From Triticum aestivum (Eukaryota > Streptophyta > Magnoliopsida > Poales > Poaceae), in contig NC_057809.1 in NCBI RefSeq assembly GCF_018294505.1, positions 508,797,914 through 508,861,913 of the forward strand: a DNA stretch of 64,000 nucleotides, read 5' to 3'. Shown one piece after another: positions 63,801 to 64,000 of the stretch. The notes under the pieces were generated by a model. The model searched no databases, was not told where the DNA came from, and saw only the letters and a program-made list of their open reading frames with translations. Both the position numbers and the translations under genes were made by a program. Within the stretch, counting starts at the first letter, position 1. Each line of letters starts with the position of its first letter.

Positions 63801-64000
63801 TCTGGACTGAGCTACCTTGAGCCTATTGCGAATCAATTTCACCTTCTGTTGAGACTCTTTAATCAAATCAGGCCCAAACAACTGGCGGTCTCCAACTTCG
63901 TCCCACGACTACGGTGTCCTGCACCTCCTTCCGTACAAAGCTTCGAAAGGGGCCATCTTTAAACTAGTTTGGTAACTGTTGTTGTAAGAGAACTCTGCAT
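60820..64000 (-). mobile_element. Chromodomain Gypsy element F, 3' part (same family as E)
   Basis: 3' LTR 60820-63329 (2510 bp; TGTAACATCCC ... GTCGCTACA on the minus strand), then the start of the internal region running off the window. It matches element E throughout, but the GC-rich block at 62620-62830 is quite different. Left flank is cttaa (60815-60819); the partner lies outside. Confidence 0.88.
63432..63992 (-). pseudogene. Element F integrase C-terminal region, truncated chromodomain
   Basis: Reads 'GPDLIKESQQKVKLIRNRL', 'APRFVGPYRVLEHMGEVAY', and 'VFHVSQLKKCHAEMAD' like E. After 'ETIQLDNDL' about 60 bases present in E (43335-43395) are missing, removing the first part of the chromodomain-like tail and shifting the frame. 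Confidence 0.85.

Larger units (their letters stand above)
38191..64000 (+). mobile_element. Athila-like element C, 5' part, twice interrupted
   Basis: LTR 38191-39590 (1400 bp; TGATACGTCT ... GGGTTATCA), primer-binding site TGGCGCCGTTGCTGGGGA at 39602-39619, then gag from 39669. Gag is cut at 39786 by element D and resumes at 59698; it is cut again at 60819 by element F, beyond which the window ends. Left flank is agtat (38186-38190). The LTR has 'ctatatatt' near 38495, with the GC-rich hairpin at 38406-38465 before it. C and D are of one family in opposite orientations. Confidence 0.85.

Overview
The window looks like nuclear DNA of a Triticeae grass (wheat or goat-grass type). This rests on three seen features: intron-rich plant genes, dense LTR retrotransposons of recognisably Triticeae kinds (Angela/BARE/WIS-like Copia, Sabrina/WHAM-like Athila, chromodomain Gypsy), and Stowaway MITEs. 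The species and subgenome cannot be read from the sequence.

The left third (1-23.3 kb) is a small gene island. After an LTR fragment (1-495) and a retroposon 3' end comes a 2.06 kb PIF/Harbinger transposon (1383-3444). It ends 59 bp before the start codon of an intact single-exon UDP-glycosyltransferase gene (3504-4946, +). A solo LTR (6184-7655) and diffuse repeats separate this gene from a relic of a second UGT 3' end (8021-8176). Next is an eight-exon nucleolin-like RNA-binding protein gene (CDS 9398-11664, -). Its promoter lies at about 13.07-13.60 kb, cut off from the start codon by a 1.33 kb retroposon inserted in the 5' UTR. The third gene is a complete 18-exon gene for the alpha (regulatory) subunit of pyrophosphate:fructose-6-phosphate 1-phosphotransferase (CDS 17026-22036, -), encoding 616 residues. 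The three genes have unrelated roles: small-molecule glycosylation, ribosome biogenesis or RNA binding, and cytosolic glycolysis.

The right two thirds (23.5-64 kb) is a nest of retrotransposons. Copia element A (-) runs from 23495 to 35603. It is interrupted by an Athila-like solo LTR (25827-31600), which itself carries a 4.2 kb solo LTR (26125-30337). A abuts Copia element B (+, 35604-38190) head to head. B is broken by Athila-like element C (+, from 38191). C's gag is split by element D (same family, opposite strand, 39787-59692), and D's 3' LTR is split by chromodomain Gypsy element E (-, 40692-51082). C is hit again by element F (60820 to the window end), a relative of E. Target-site duplications establish D in C, E in D, and both solo LTRs.

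Points that deserve attention are a promoter minisatellite that multiplies GGCCCA (site II) motifs in front of the nucleolin-like gene, an extra ORF upstream of gag in element E, a GC-rich hairpin upstream of the TATA box in several LTRs, and the head-to-head Copia junction. All family names for mobile elements come from memory of the families, not from a database search.
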